DNA of 64,000 bases from the NCBI GenBank assembly GCA_905221095.1, contig CAJNBV010000007.1, positions 1 to 64,000 on the forward strand. The letters run 5' to 3'. The stretch comes from a bacterium (lineage in GTDB: Bacteria; Bacillota; Bacilli; Lactobacillales; Streptococcaceae). The first letter of the stretch is position 1. The number at the start of each line of letters is the position of its first letter. The notes under the pieces are model-generated. The model searched no databases. It was not told the DNA's origin and saw only the letters and a list, made by a program, of their open reading frames with translations. The translations under genes were made by a program, and so were the position numbers. Positions 16,932 through 26,912 of the stretch are shown one piece after another.

Positions 16932-17561
16932 ATGAAAATCCATAAAACTGTGAATCCTGTTGCCTATGAAAATACCTATTACCTAGAAGGTGAAAAGCAC
17001 CTCATCGTTGTCGATCCCGGTAGCCATTGGGAAGCCATTCGTCAGACCATAGAGAAGATCAACAAACCAATCTGCGCCATTCTATTGACCCACGCCCATT
17101 ATGACCATATCATGAGTCTGGACTTGGTGCGCGAGACTTTTGGTAATCCTCCTGTCTATATCGCAGAGAGCGAAGCCAGCTGGCTCTACACTCCTGTCGA
17201 TAATCTCTCTGGTCTTCCCCGCCACGATGATATGGCAGATGTGGTCGCAAAACCTGCAGAACACACCTTTGTCTTTCATGAGGAATATCAATTGGAGGAA
17301 TTTCGTTTCACAATCCTACCTACCCCAGGTCACTCTATCGGTGGTGTTTCTATCGTCTTTCCTGATGCTCACCTAGTCTTGACAGGTGATGCTCTTTTCC
17401 GAGAAACCATCGGACGGACCGACCTTCCAACTGGTAGTATGGAGCAACTCCTTCATAGTATCCAGACTCAACTCTTCACCCTACCAAACTACGATGTCTA
17501 TCCAGGACATGGACCTGCTACTACTATCGCTCATGAAAAAACCTTCAATCCTTTTTTCTAG
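16932..17561 (+). CDS. Metallo-beta-lactamase-fold hydrolase (glyoxalase II-like)
   Basis: 209 residues with the zinc motif THAHYDH (H54, H56, D58, H59), followed by PTPGHSIGG, LTGDALF and YPGHGPAT, which supply the remaining metal ligands. This is the YcbL/glyoxalase II-like branch of small cytoplasmic hydrolases acting on thioesters such as S-lactoylglutathione analogues. The exact substrate is uncertain. TTGGAG precedes the ATG. A BOX element lies directly after the stop. Confidence 0.85.
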   Translation: MKIHKTVNPVAYENTYYLEGEKHLIVVDPGSHWEAIRQTIEKINKPICAILLTHAHYDHIMSLDLVRETFGNPPVYIAESEASWLYTPVDNLSGLPRHDDMADVVAKPAEHTFVFHEEYQLEEFRFTILPTPGHSIGGVSIVFPDAHLVLTGDALFRETIGRTDLPTGSMEQLLHSIQTQLFTLPNYDVYPGHGPATTIAHEKTFNPFF

Positions 17562-17592
17562 TAAAATGATATCAATGACTATCACAATTTAA

Positions 17593-17696
17593 TACTCAAT
17601 GAAAATCAAAGAGCAAACTAGGAAACTAGCCGCAGGCTGTACTTGAGTACGGCAAGACGACGTTGACGTGGTTTGAATTTGATTTTCGAAGAGTAT
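17593..17696 (-). repeat. BOX element
   Basis: About 104 bp bounded by TACTCAATGAAAATCAAAG and GATTTTCGAAGAGTA. The inner ACGGCAAGACGACGTTGACG is a two-mismatch version of the BOXA core used in BOX-PCR. It consists of boxA and boxC without boxB. Confidence 0.85.
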
Positions 17697-17726
17697 AAGT
17701 AAACTATACAGCAAGTCTTTCCACTA

Positions 17727-17774
17727 TAAAAGGCATCCTATCAAGGTTTTCACACCTGATTGGATGCCTTTTTC
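17727..17774. terminator. Bidirectional terminator between convergent genes
   Basis: AAAAGGCATCC pairs with GGATGCCTTTTT, with an inner ATCAAGG/CCTGAT extension. It lies between the hydrolase (plus) and pepO (minus). Confidence 0.8.
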
Positions 17775-17794
17775 TGATGACTAGATTTTTTTCA

Positions 17795-19687
17795 TTACCA
17801 AATAATCACGCGGTCTTCCGGTGAACGCCACATACCGTCGCCTTCTTTGACATCATAGGTTGTAAAGAAATCATCGAAGTTTGGCACTTGCACATTGACA
17901 CGAAGTTTGGCTGGTGCGTGCACATCTACGCTAGCCAAGAGTTTCATAAATTCTGGGCGACCTTTCATACGCCAGATGCGACCGAAGTTGTGGAAGAACT
18001 CTTCTGCGGAGAAGTCTGGTTCTCTCTTAGCTGCTTCAAGCGCTGCAGCGATTCCTCCCAAGTCCGCCACGTTTTCTGATACAGTCAATTTACCGTTGAT
18101 GGTTGCACCATAAGAATCCTGTCCATCAAACTGGTCGATAACTTTTTGTGTTTTCTCCTTGAAGGCAGCATAGTCGCTCTCTGTCCACCAGTCCTTGAGA
18201 CTACCATTTTCATCAAAGGAAGCTCCGTTGGTATCAAAGGCGTGGGAAATTTCATGGGCAATAACCGCCCCAATACCACCGTAGTTAGCAGAAGATGACT
18301 GATGCAAGTCATAGAAAGGTGCCTGTAAAATAGCCGCTGGGAAGACAATCAGGTTCTTCTGTGGATTGTAGTAGGCGTTGACCATATGAGCAGGCATGCC
18401 CCACTCCTTGTAGTCTACAGGCTGGTTCCACTTACTCCAACTGTGCTTAATTTCCACACGCGCAAAGGCTAAAGCATTGTCAAAAAGACTAGCATTTTCA
18501 TCGACCACCTTGTCCTTGTAGCGTTCTGGCAATTCTTCTGGGTAACCAATATAAGGCTTGATGACATTTAGTTTGACAATGGCCTTGTCACGAGTTTCAG
18601 GAGTTAACCAGTCATTTTTAGCCAAGCGCTCCTTATAGACATCAATCATGGTTGCTACTTTTTTCTCCACGTCCGCCTTAGCTTCTGGGGAGAATTTTTC
18701 ATGGGCATACCAAAGACCCAAGGCTTGCTTGAATGGACCTTGTGCTAGCTGGTAGGCTGCCTTAACCTTGTCTTTGGCTTCTGGAACTCCTGAAAGCGCA
18801 CGACTGTAGGCACCTGACAAGACACGGAGTTCTTCTGTTAAATAGCTGGTTGAAAGATTAACAACACTCAAAATCAAGGTTGCCTTGAGGAGAGGCCAAG
18901 CTTCTTCACTGTAGAATTGCTCTGCTGCTTGCCAGAAACGTTCCTCGTCTACGATAACCTTGTCTGGCACTTGTCCAAGAACGGCTTGGAAGAAGTCATC
19001 CAAAGGTAGGGCAGGCGCGAATTTCTTGAAATCTTCATAAGAATAGGGATGGTAGAGTTTAGCATATTCTGAACTTTCTTCATTAGAAAGCACCACTGCC
19101 GCAACTCGACGGTCCAATTCTAATCTTTTCTCTAGCAAGTCTTCAATTTCCTCATCAGAGAAATCATAAGCCTTGAGAAGATTTGAGCTAGATTCTTTCC
19201 ACAAAGTCAAGAGTTCCTCACGCTGAGGATGGTCTTCAGCATAGTAGGTCGTATCTGGCAAGATTGTGCTTGGAGCGCTAGCCCACAAAACGTTGATTCT
19301 GGCATCCATAAAGTCTGGCGATACACCAAAAGGAAGGAAATTAGGTTTGCCAGCAAGCTCAAACTCTGCTAGTTTAGCTGTAAAATCTGCAAAAGTCTCC
19401 AATTCTTGGAATTCTTTAAGGAGAGGCAAAACAGGTGCGATACCGTCAGCTTCTCTCTTGTCAAAATCACGAACGAGACGGTGGTATTTGACAAAGTTTG
19501 CCAAAATAGCATCCTCAGGCACCTCTTCTCCTGCCAACCACTTGTCTGTTGTCGCCAACATCAGATCTTCAATTTCCTGGTCTAAATCAACAAAACCTCC
19601 CGTTTGAGACTTATCTGCTGGGATTTCAGCAGTCTTCTGCCATTCTCCATTGATTGCATCATAAAAATCGTCTTGATAACGTGTCAT
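17795..19687 (-). CDS. pepO: M13-family endopeptidase PepO
   Basis: 630 residues from the ATG at 19687. A longer TTG-initiated reading to 19747 has no support in the family. The zinc motif HEISH is at residues 478-482, the third ligand is in SENVADLGG (Glu about 538), and the family NAYYNP motif is upstream. There is no signal peptide, as in pneumococcal PepO, which is nevertheless found on the cell surface and binds host proteins. It is divergent from psaBCA; the adjacency is conserved in pneumococcus. Confidence 0.95.
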   Translation of the reverse strand: MTRYQDDFYDAINGEWQKTAEIPADKSQTGGFVDLDQEIEDLMLATTDKWLAGEEVPEDAILANFVKYHRLVRDFDKREADGIAPVLPLLKEFQELETFADFTAKLAEFELAGKPNFLPFGVSPDFMDARINVLWASAPSTILPDTTYYAEDHPQREELLTLWKESSSNLLKAYDFSDEEIEDLLEKRLELDRRVAAVVLSNEESSEYAKLYHPYSYEDFKKFAPALPLDDFFQAVLGQVPDKVIVDEERFWQAAEQFYSEEAWPLLKATLILSVVNLSTSYLTEELRVLSGAYSRALSGVPEAKDKVKAAYQLAQGPFKQALGLWYAHEKFSPEAKADVEKKVATMIDVYKERLAKNDWLTPETRDKAIVKLNVIKPYIGYPEELPERYKDKVVDENASLFDNALAFARVEIKHSWSKWNQPVDYKEWGMPAHMVNAYYNPQKNLIVFPAAILQAPFYDLHQSSSANYGGIGAVIAHEISHAFDTNGASFDENGSLKDWWTESDYAAFKEKTQKVIDQFDGQDSYGATINGKLTVSENVADLGGIAAALEAAKREPDFSAEEFFHNFGRIWRMKGRPEFMKLLASVDVHAPAKLRVNVQVPNFDDFFTTYDVKEGDGMWRSPEDRVIIW

Positions 19688-19805
19688 CTTGTTCTCGCTT
19701 TCATTTATACTTGCTTTTAGCTTAACAAAAATTACCTGGGAATGCAATTAAAAATGAACTGATACTTTCTATTGTTTTTCAGTTATTATTTTAATTTTTT
19801 GAAAA

Positions 19806-19840
19806 ATTAACTTGACTTAATTTTTTTTTTAATGTATATT
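19806..19840 (+). promoter_or_regulatory. psaBCA promoter with PsaR-type operator
   Basis: TTGACT (19812-19817) and TATATT (19835-19840) are spaced 17 bp. The -35 is embedded in ATTAACTTGACTTAAT (19806-19821), a pseudo-palindrome of the form known for PsaR/MntR sites. Repressor binding there would exclude RNA polymerase when manganese is plentiful. Confidence 0.8.
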
Positions 19841-19864
19841 AAGAGACAGGAGGAATACAAGTTT

Positions 19865-20587
19865 ATGATACGTATCGAAAACCTCAGTGTCTCCTACAAA
19901 GAAACGTTGGCACTTAAGGATATTTCACTAGCGCTCCAGGGACCAACAATTACCGGTATCATTGGTCCAAACGGTGCTGGGAAATCAACATTATTAAAAG
20001 GGATGCTGGGAATTATCCCACATCAAGGTCAGGCATTTCTCGATGACAAGGAAGTGAAAAAATCCTTACATCGAATCGCCTATGTCGAACAAAAAATCAA
20101 TATCGACTACAACTTTCCCATCAAGGTCAAGGAATGTGTCTCGTTAGGACTCTTTCCCTCTATCCCTCTCTTTCGAAGTTTAAATGCTAAACATTGGAAG
20201 AAAGTGCAAGAGGCCCTTGAAATTGTCGGTCTAGCTGACTACGCTGAACGTCAAATCAGTCAACTGTCTGGAGGTCAGTTCCAGCGGGTCTTGATTGCCA
20301 GATGTTTGGTGCAGGAAGCTGACTATATCCTCTTGGATGAACCCTTTGTTGGGATTGACTCTGTCAGTGAGGAAATCATCATGAATACGCTGAGAGATTT
20401 GAAAAAAGCTGGGAAGACGGTTCTCATCGTCCACCACGACCTCAGCAAGGTTCCCCACTACTTCGATCAAGTCTTGCTTGTCAATCGAGAAGTGATTGCC
20501 TTTGGTCCAACCAAAGAAACCTTTACCGAAGCCAATCTTAAAGAAGCTTACGGTAATCGACTCTTTTTCAGTGGAGGTGACCTATGA
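19865..20587 (+). CDS. psaB: Manganese ABC transporter ATPase
   Basis: 240 residues from the ATG at 19865, which has an AGGAGG site. An upstream ATG at 19832 overlaps the promoter and is not used. Walker A is GPNGAGKST, the signature LSGGQFQR, Walker B YILLDEP, and the switch His is in IVHHD. It powers Mn2+ uptake with PsaC and PsaA. It overlaps psaC by 4 bp (ATGA). Confidence 0.97.
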   Translation: MIRIENLSVSYKETLALKDISLALQGPTITGIIGPNGAGKSTLLKGMLGIIPHQGQAFLDDKEVKKSLHRIAYVEQKINIDYNFPIKVKECVSLGLFPSIPLFRSLNAKHWKKVQEALEIVGLADYAERQISQLSGGQFQRVLIARCLVQEADYILLDEPFVGIDSVSEEIIMNTLRDLKKAGKTVLIVHHDLSKVPHYFDQVLLVNREVIAFGPTKETFTEANLKEAYGNRLFFSGGDL

Positions 20588-21432
20588 TTGCAGAATTTAT
20601 CGATGGATTGCAAAAATTCCATTTCTTACAAAATGCCTTGATAACAGCCATTGTCATCGGGGTCGTAGCTGGAGCTGTGGGATGTTTCATCATCCTACGC
20701 GGGATGTCACTCATGGGAGATGCCATTTCACATGCTGTCTTGCCAGGTGTAGCCCTCTCCTTTATCTTGGGCCTTGACTTCTTCATCGGAGCCATTGTCT
20801 TTGGACTACTAGCTGCCATCATCATTACCTACATCAAGGGAAACTCGATTATCAAAAGCGATACCGCCATCGGCATTACCTTTTCTTCTTTCTTAGCCCT
20901 CGGTATCATCTTGATTAGTGTCGCTAAAAGTTCAACTGACCTTTTCCATATCCTTTTCGGAAATATCCTGGCCGTTCAAGATACGGATATGTTTATTACT
21001 ATGGGTGTAGGAGCAGCCATTCTCTTGTTAATCTGGATTTTCTTCAAGCAACTCTTGATAACTTCCTTTGATGAACTCTTGGCTAAAGCCATGGGAATGC
21101 CTGTCAATTTCTATCACTACTTACTCATGGTACTCCTGACTCTGGTGTCTGTGACAGCTATGCAAAGTGTCGGAACTATCCTGATTGTAGCCATGCTGAT
21201 TACCCCAGCTGCAACTGCTTATCTGTATGCTAATAGCCTGAAAAGCATGATTTTCCTTTCCTCAACCTTTGGAGCGACAGCTTCAGTTTTGGGGCTCTTT
21301 ATCGGCTATAGCTTTAACGTTGCGGCAGGTTCTAGTATCGTGCTTACAGCCGCTAGTTTCTTTCTCATTAGCTTCTTTATCGCTCCAAAACAACGATATT
21401 TGAAACTGAAAAATAAACATTTGTTAAAATAA
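20584..21432 (+). CDS. psaC: Manganese ABC transporter permease
   Basis: 282 residues with about eight to nine transmembrane helices, ABC-3 family, starting in the ATGA overlap with psaB. Family-typical segments are [20 protein letters not shown] and [16 protein letters not shown]. Located in the cytoplasmic membrane; it forms the Mn2+ channel with PsaB. Confidence 0.96.
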   Translation: MIAEFIDGLQKFHFLQNALITAIVIGVVAGAVGCFIILRGMSLMGDAISHAVLPGVALSFILGLDFFIGAIVFGLLAAIIITYIKGNSIIKSDTAIGITFSSFLALGIILISVAKSSTDLFHILFGNILAVQDTDMFITMGVGAAILLLIWIFFKQLLITSFDELLAKAMGMPVNFYHYLLMVLLTLVSVTAMQSVGTILIVAMLITPAATAYLYANSLKSMIFLSSTFGATASVLGLFIGYSFNVAAGSSIVLTAASFFLISFFIAPKQRYLKLKNKHLLK

Positions 21433-21445
21433 GGGGCAAAACCCC
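21433..21445 (+). other. Small GGGG/CCCC hairpin between psaC and psaA
   Basis: GGGG-caaaa-CCCC directly after the psaC stop and 18 bp before the psaA start. It may act as an RNA stability or processing element allowing more psaA than psaBC product. It is too short to be a terminator. Confidence 0.35.
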
Positions 21446-21463
21446 AATAAATTGGAGGATCTA

Positions 21464-22393
21464 ATGAAAAAATTAGGTACATTACTCGTTCTCTTTCTTT
21501 CCGTCATTGCTCTTGTAGCATGTGCTAGCGGAAAAAAAGATGCAGCTTCTGGTCAAAAACTAAAAGTTGTTGCTACAAACTCAATCATCGCTGATATTAC
21601 TAAAAATATTGCTGGTGACAAGATTGATCTTCACAGTATCGTTCCTGTTGGTCAAGACCCACACGAATACGAACCACTTCCTGAAGACGTTAAGAAAACA
21701 TCTCAAGCTGATTTGATTTTCTATAACGGTATCAACCTTGAAACAGGTGGCAATGCTTGGTTTACAAAATTGGTAGAAAATGCCAAGAAAACTGAAAACA
21801 AAGACTACTTTGCAGTCAGCGAAGGCGTTGATGTCATCTACCTTGAAGGCCAAAACGAAAAAGGCAAAGAAGACCCACACGCTTGGCTCAACCTTGAAAA
21901 CGGTATGATTTTTGCTAAAAATATCGCAAAACAATTGAGCGCTAAAGACCCTAGCAATAAGGAATTCTACGAAAAAAATCTCAAAGAATATACTGAAAAA
22001 CTAGACAAGCTTGACAAGGAAGCTAAAGAGAAATTTAACAACATCCCTGCTGAGAAAAAACTCATCGTAACCAGCGAAGGATGCTTCAAATACTTCTCTA
22101 AAGCCTACGGTGTCCCAAGTGCCTACATCTGGGAAATCAACACTGAAGAAGAAGGAACACCTGACCAAATCAAGACCTTGGTTGAAAAACTTCGTCAAAC
22201 AAAAACTCCTTCACTCTTTGTAGAATCAAGTGTGGATGACCGTCCAATGAAGACTGTTTCACAAGACACAAACATCCCAATCTACGCACAAATCTTTACT
22301 GACTCTATCGCAGAACAAGGTAAAGAAGGCGACAGCTACTACAACATGATGAAATACAACCTTGATAAGATTGCTGAAGGATTGGCAAAATAA
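21464..22393 (+). CDS. psaA: Manganese-binding lipoprotein PsaA
   Basis: 309 residues from the ATG at 21464 (TTGGAGG). The lipobox is LVAC with Cys20. The four metal ligands known for PsaA are all in place: H67, H139, E205 and D280. It is a surface lipoprotein that captures Mn2+ for PsaBC and is required for oxidative-stress resistance and virulence in pneumococcus. A BOX element begins immediately after the stop codon. Confidence 0.98.
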   Translation: MKKLGTLLVLFLSVIALVACASGKKDAASGQKLKVVATNSIIADITKNIAGDKIDLHSIVPVGQDPHEYEPLPEDVKKTSQADLIFYNGINLETGGNAWFTKLVENAKKTENKDYFAVSEGVDVIYLEGQNEKGKEDPHAWLNLENGMIFAKNIAKQLSAKDPSNKEFYEKNLKEYTEKLDKLDKEAKEKFNNIPAEKKLIVTSEGCFKYFSKAYGVPSAYIWEINTEEEGTPDQIKTLVEKLRQTKTPSLFVESSVDDRPMKTVSQDTNIPIYAQIFTDSIAEQGKEGDSYYNMMKYNLDKIAEGLAK

Positions 22394-22497
22394 TACTCTT
22401 CGAAAATCAAATTCAAACCACGTCAGCGTCGCCTTGCCGTACTCAAGTACAGCCTGTGGCTAGCTTCCTAGTTTGCTCTTTGATTTTCATTGAGTAT
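22394..22497 (+). repeat. BOX element
   Basis: Abuts the psaA TAA. It starts TACTCTTCGAAAATC, contains CGTCAGCGTCGCCTTGCCGTA (the BOXA primer core) and ends in TTTTCATTGAGTA. It is boxA plus boxC, and lies between psaA and the terminator at 22507. Confidence 0.9.
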
Positions 22498-22506
22498 AAG
22501 CCTCTG

Positions 22507-22541
22507 AAAAACGTCATTCTCACGTGAGCTGACGTTTTTTT
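22507..22541 (+). terminator. Terminator after psaA
   Basis: AAAAACGTCA pairs with TGACGTTTTT, followed by more T. It separates psaBCA from tpx, though read-through is possible. Confidence 0.75.
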
Positions 22542-22620
22542 CTGCCCATATTTCCGGTCAAATCATTGGAAAATTCAGACTGTTTTAGCTAAAATGGAAG
22601 AAAAAAGATTGGAGTATATT

Positions 22621-23112
22621 ATGGTAACTTTTCTCGGAAATCCTGTGAGCTTTACAGGTAAACAACTACAAGTCGGTGACAAGGCACTTGATTTTTCACT
22701 CACTACAACAGACCTTTCTAAAAAATCTCTATCTGATTTTGATGGCAAGAAAAAAGTTTTGAGTGTCGTTCCTTCTATCGATACAGGCATCTGCTCAACT
22801 CAAACGCGTCGTTTTAATGAAGAACTGGCTGGACTGGATAATACGGTTGTCTTGACTGTTTCAATGGACCTCCCTTTTGCCCAAAAACGTTGGTGTGGTG
22901 CTGAAGGTATTGAAAATGCCATCATGCTCTCAGACTATTTCGATCATTCCTTTGGACGTGACTATGCCCTCTTAATCAACGAATGGCACCTATTGGCACG
23001 CGCAGTCTTTGTCCTCGATACTGACAATACGATTCGCTACGTTGAATACGTGGACAATATCAACTCAGAACCCAACTTCGAAGCCGCAATTGAAGCAGCT
23101 AAAGCCCTATAA
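22621..23112 (+). CDS. tpx: Thiol peroxidase
   Basis: 163 residues from the ATG at 22621 (TTGGAG). The peroxidatic Cys58 is in [12 protein letters not shown] and the resolving Cys92 in KRWCGAEG, the atypical 2-Cys Tpx arrangement. It reduces H2O2 and organic peroxides with thioredoxin in the cytoplasm. In pneumococcus it is called psaD and is co-ordinated with Mn uptake. This fits a species that makes much H2O2. Confidence 0.95.
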   Translation: MVTFLGNPVSFTGKQLQVGDKALDFSLTTTDLSKKSLSDFDGKKKVLSVVPSIDTGICSTQTRRFNEELAGLDNTVVLTVSMDLPFAQKRWCGAEGIENAIMLSDYFDHSFGRDYALLINEWHLLARAVFVLDTDNTIRYVEYVDNINSEPNFEAAIEAAKAL

Positions 23113-23119
23113 AAAAAAT

Positions 23120-23165
23120 CCTCTGTCACAAAGAGTTTCCTGCTCTTTGAAACGGAGGATTTTTG
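23120..23165 (+). terminator. Terminator after tpx
   Basis: AAATCCTC pairs with GAGGATTT around a long internal region, followed by TTTG. It lies between tpx (plus) and the FtsX-type gene (minus). Confidence 0.65.
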
Positions 23166-23207
23166 TTTACGAGTAAATATAAGTTTAAGCTGCTAAAAAC
23201 AACTAGC

Positions 23208-25916
23208 TTACTCTACGGATTTCAAGGCTTCAAGCATATCAACCTTTCTCAGATGATGATTGACAAAGAAACCAAGCAGGGTCAAAATGATGCTTACTGC
23301 TGCCACTGGGATTACATAGACCTCCCAGCCTACCTGCGGATAAAAGAGAATAGTCGCAGGCGAAATCATTTGAATCAAAAACTGGTGTAAATAGAAACCT
23401 GAGAGCAGACCAAGTACGATTCCCACAAGAGATAGTACAATCGTCTCACGGTAAATGTAGAGGGTGACTTCATTATTATGAAAACCGAGAACCTTGATAG
23501 TAGAGAGTTCCCTGATTCTCTCAGCAACATTGATATTGGTCAGATTGTAGAGGATAACGATAGCCAATAGAACAGACACGATGACCAAGATGGTCATGGT
23601 CTGATTGAGTGAGCTAGCAACAGAGTCAAAGAGTCGAATGGCTGAAGCATTTTGAACGACACTGGACACAGCAGCTTGATTCATAAGTAAGCCTGCCTGT
23701 CTTTCGATACTAGTAGCACTGGTATCCCTTAGCCTAACCAGATAAGTATTAGCTTGTGGCACCTGTTCGTAAAGCTGTACATAGCTAGCTTGGCTCATAT
23801 AAATAAAGTGGCCAACGTAGTTCTCAGTAATAGCAGCTACCTTTAGCTCCTTACCTTCAATTTCTAGAGTCTGCCCAACTTTGACACCTGCCAGCTGAGC
23901 TAGTTTAGCTGTGATGACAACTCCATCTTTTAATGACAGCTCCTGCTGATGATTTTGCAGATGGATAAAGGATGTCAAATCTTCCTTCTCTGTCATCATA
24001 AGGGTAACGGTCTGAAGACCATCCTTACCCTTGAAATCTTTGTCTAGCGTCTTAGAATAAATTTTCTGGTAGTCTTGAATATCCTGCCCTTTCAACACTT
24101 CTTCCAACTCTGCCTTGTCTTTATTGGTCGCACTAGGATTTTCAGAGACAATCATTTGATACTGTTGGATTTGTTGAAACTGTCTAGACGGAACTCCTGC
24201 TACAGAGGATTGGATTCCCAAACCTGCAAAGAGCAGAGCGACTGAACCTGCCACACCAAAGATTGTCATCAACATTCGTTGCTTATAACGAAAGATATTG
24301 CGAGCTGTTACCTTATGGGTAAAACTGAGACGGCGCCAAATAAAACCGATGCGCTCCAGTAAGATTTTAGCTCCTTTAACAGGTGGTTTAGGCAGTAAAA
24401 GTTGGGCTGCTTCGTCGTGAAGTTCCCTCCGAGCCACCAGATAGGCTGGTAACACACTCGCTAACCAACTCAAACCAAGAGCCAGTAAACTATAGCTCCA
24501 ATAGAACTGAATCTGGGTTTCTCCCACCACCATACCTTTTGTAATGACACTTGAAATCACACTGGCTAGCAAATAATGACCAAGTATACTACCTAGAGCT
24601 GTTCCTACAGTACCAGCTACTAGACCGTAAAGGAGAAATTTGGCGATAATATCTTTACTGCGATAGCCCAAGGCCTTAAAAATCCCTGCATGAGTTCGCT
24701 CTTCGTCCACAAAACGAGTCATGGTTGTAAAGGTCACCATAGCTGCTACGGCATAAAGCACCACAGGAAAGATATTGCCCACTGCCCGAATACTGGCTGT
24801 AGCATTGCTGTACATGAGGTAGCCCTGACCACCTGGCATGGTCTGACGATTATAGACTTGATACTTGGGTTCAGACAAATCATCCAAGACTTGCTGATGT
24901 TTGTCTAATTTTTCCTTTTCTTGGGCTAAATTTTGTTCAGCTTGCTTTAGTTTATCTTCTTCCTTGTCCAATTCCTGCTTGGCTTGGGTAAGTTGAGCAC
25001 TGGCCCGCTCTCTCTGAGCTTGAGGGAGCAAGGCTAGTTGACTTTCCTGAGCCTGTAAACGAGCTTGAGCAGCTGCTAAACGACGCTTGCCTTCCTGCAA
25101 ATTAACCTGTGCTTGGTCAAGGGTATCTTGCCCCTTATCGATAGATTCTTGACCTTCTTTTTTCAAGACTTGCAGACGTGCCTTGCCATTATCTGATAAA
25201 GCTTGTTCAAGGTCTTCCTGATGTTGCTTGGATTTTTCTTCATAAGCTGATGAAAAGGCATTTAAGCCTGCTAAATCTTGATATTTCAAACGAGCTATAT
25301 TGTAGACTTTCTGATCAAACTGACTAGGTAAAATCACCCCGTAGGCTGTCAGAGTCCCACTTCCACTTCCTGCATAGCCCATATCTCGCTGGGAGAGGAT
25401 TTCAGCCGAATCCACAAAACCAGTAATGGTAAAAGTATGGTCTTTTAAAGAGGAATGACTACCTTCTTTTTCTTTAAAACTAATCTCCTGTCCCACACTA
25501 TATTGACTCTGCAAATGACTGGCCAAAGCTATTTCCTTGTCGGACTGAGGAAGTCGTCCCTCTCTTAGCTGAAAGGTTGAAATTCGCTCTGGTTTGGAAT
25601 ATAGCCGAATGGCATCCTGCCCATTATCCATAGCCACATCTGTCAAATAGCCAAACTCGACCTCTGCGCCCTCTATATGTTCTAGTTCTTCTTGATCTGC
25701 TTGATCCAAGCCATAGTTAGACATGACTGCCAAATCCAAGGTTTGAGCAGTTCTTAAATAAGCATTGGCGGTCGCCTCCATATTGGGGCTGGTTACTTTG
25801 AGACCTACTAAGGCTAGAGATCCCAACATCATCAGGGTCAAGATGGATAAAAAACGCCCCTTGGAGCCTGTGAAGGACTGAATTAAGTCCTTCCAATAAG
25901 TTTTTCGCTTGATCAT
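23208..25916 (-). CDS. FtsX-type ABC transporter permease
   Basis: 902 residues. An N-terminal helix (about 20-40), a large extracellular region with a long Gln/Glu/Lys/Leu-rich coiled coil (about 230-345), then two FtsX domains of three and four helices (about 370-500 and 770-890). This is the MacB-like layout of mechanotransmitting transporters rather than a substrate channel. It starts 2 bp after the ATPase gene, so the pair is one operon. The substrate is unknown; export of, or response to, envelope-active compounds is typical. Confidence 0.85.
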   Translation of the reverse strand: MIKRKTYWKDLIQSFTGSKGRFLSILTLMMLGSLALVGLKVTSPNMEATANAYLRTAQTLDLAVMSNYGLDQADQEELEHIEGAEVEFGYLTDVAMDNGQDAIRLYSKPERISTFQLREGRLPQSDKEIALASHLQSQYSVGQEISFKEKEGSHSSLKDHTFTITGFVDSAEILSQRDMGYAGSGSGTLTAYGVILPSQFDQKVYNIARLKYQDLAGLNAFSSAYEEKSKQHQEDLEQALSDNGKARLQVLKKEGQESIDKGQDTLDQAQVNLQEGKRRLAAAQARLQAQESQLALLPQAQRERASAQLTQAKQELDKEEDKLKQAEQNLAQEKEKLDKHQQVLDDLSEPKYQVYNRQTMPGGQGYLMYSNATASIRAVGNIFPVVLYAVAAMVTFTTMTRFVDEERTHAGIFKALGYRSKDIIAKFLLYGLVAGTVGTALGSILGHYLLASVISSVITKGMVVGETQIQFYWSYSLLALGLSWLASVLPAYLVARRELHDEAAQLLLPKPPVKGAKILLERIGFIWRRLSFTHKVTARNIFRYKQRMLMTIFGVAGSVALLFAGLGIQSSVAGVPSRQFQQIQQYQMIVSENPSATNKDKAELEEVLKGQDIQDYQKIYSKTLDKDFKGKDGLQTVTLMMTEKEDLTSFIHLQNHQQELSLKDGVVITAKLAQLAGVKVGQTLEIEGKELKVAAITENYVGHFIYMSQASYVQLYEQVPQANTYLVRLRDTSATSIERQAGLLMNQAAVSSVVQNASAIRLFDSVASSLNQTMTILVIVSVLLAIVILYNLTNINVAERIRELSTIKVLGFHNNEVTLYIYRETIVLSLVGIVLGLLSGFYLHQFLIQMISPATILFYPQVGWEVYVIPVAAVSIILTLLGFFVNHHLRKVDMLEALKSVE

Positions 25917-25917
25917 G

Positions 25918-26619
25918 CTAGTACTCCAAACTGTCTATATCCTGAGGATGCTGGTTCATCACCACATCCTTGACACTGGCATCGTGCATATGAATCACGC
26001 GATCCGCAATAGGAGCTAGCGCGCTATTATGGGTCACGATAATCACCGTCGCTCCCTTTTGACGAGACATGTCTTGGAGAATCTTCAAGACTTGCTTACC
26101 CGTCTGATAATCCAAGGCTCCAGTCGGTTCATCGCAAAGAAGGATTTTAGGATTTTTGGCTACCGCGCGTGCAATGGAGACTCGCTGTTGCTCCCCTCCA
26201 GAAAGCTGGGCTGGAAAATTATTAAGACGATGAGCCAGACCTACATCTGTCAAAACCTGCTCAGGATCCAAGGCATCTGTCACGATTTCAGAAGCCAGTT
26301 CCACATTTTCCTTAGCTGTCAGATTGGACACTAGATTGTAAAACTGAAAAACAAAACCGACATCATTTCTACGGTAATTGGTTCGCTGGTAGGAACTATA
26401 GTCTGCAATATTGACACCATCAATCCAGATTTGCCCCTCGTCATTGGTATCCATTCCCCCAAGAAGGTTAAGAACTGTTGACTTGCCTGCACCTGATGCA
26501 CCTAGAATAATAACCAATTCTCCCTTTTCAATCTCAAAATTCACATCACGATTGGCCACAATCTCCGTGTCCCCAACCTGATAACGCTTGTAACAGTGTT
26601 TCATCTCAATATAAGCCAT
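25918..26619 (-). CDS. ABC transporter ATPase, MacB/LolD type
   Basis: 233 residues from the ATG at 26619, with GAGAGGGTGG upstream. A GTG at 26628 is the alternative. Walker A is GASGAGKST, signature LSGGEQQR, Walker B ILLCDEP, H-loop VTHN. The [11 protein letters not shown]-loop is typical of ATPases that work with FtsX-type permeases. It is the first gene of a two-gene operon. Confidence 0.92.
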   Translation of the reverse strand: MAYIEMKHCYKRYQVGDTEIVANRDVNFEIEKGELVIILGASGAGKSTVLNLLGGMDTNDEGQIWIDGVNIADYSSYQRTNYRRNDVGFVFQFYNLVSNLTAKENVELASEIVTDALDPEQVLTDVGLAHRLNNFPAQLSGGEQQRVSIARAVAKNPKILLCDEPTGALDYQTGKQVLKILQDMSRQKGATVIIVTHNSALAPIADRVIHMHDASVKDVVMNQHPQDIDSLEY

Positions 26620-26742
26620 CAGACCCACCCTCTCTCAAACAAATTACTTCATATTACCATTATAACGCTTTTTCAAATAGTTGGAAACTGCTTACATTCT
26701 CAAATCCTTATTAAAAGGCAGTTTCAAATTACTGCCTTCTAA

Positions 26743-26855
26743 TACTCAATGAAAATCAAAGAGCAAACTAGGAAGCTAGCCGCAGGTTGCTCAAAGCACC
26801 GCTTTGAGGTTGCAGATAAAGCTGACGTGGTTTGAATTTGCTTTTCGAAGAGTAT
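26743..26855 (-). repeat. BOX element, longer junction variant
   Basis: About 113 bp with the same ends as the other copies, but the middle contains GCTCAAAGCACCGCTTTGAG, a self-complementary hairpin, in place of the ACTTGAGTACGG junction. It lies between the GH95 gene and the ABC operon. Confidence 0.85.
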
Positions 26856-26912
26856 TACATTCTCAAATCCTTCAAAAAAGTCAGTCTCAAATCACTGCCT
26901 TCCATTATCTTC

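Noticed and set aside
17590..17700. Considered as a RUP or IS remnant
   Set aside because: The ends and the inner core match BOX elements (BOXA primer sequence), not RUP or a transposase gene.
19688..19747. N-terminal extension of PepO to a TTG
   Set aside because: The 20 extra residues are not part of PepO and have no ribosome site; ATG at 19687 gives the family length.
21464..22497. BOX directly after psaA as part of the gene
   Set aside because: The psaA stop is intact at the expected 309 residues; the BOX begins right after it.
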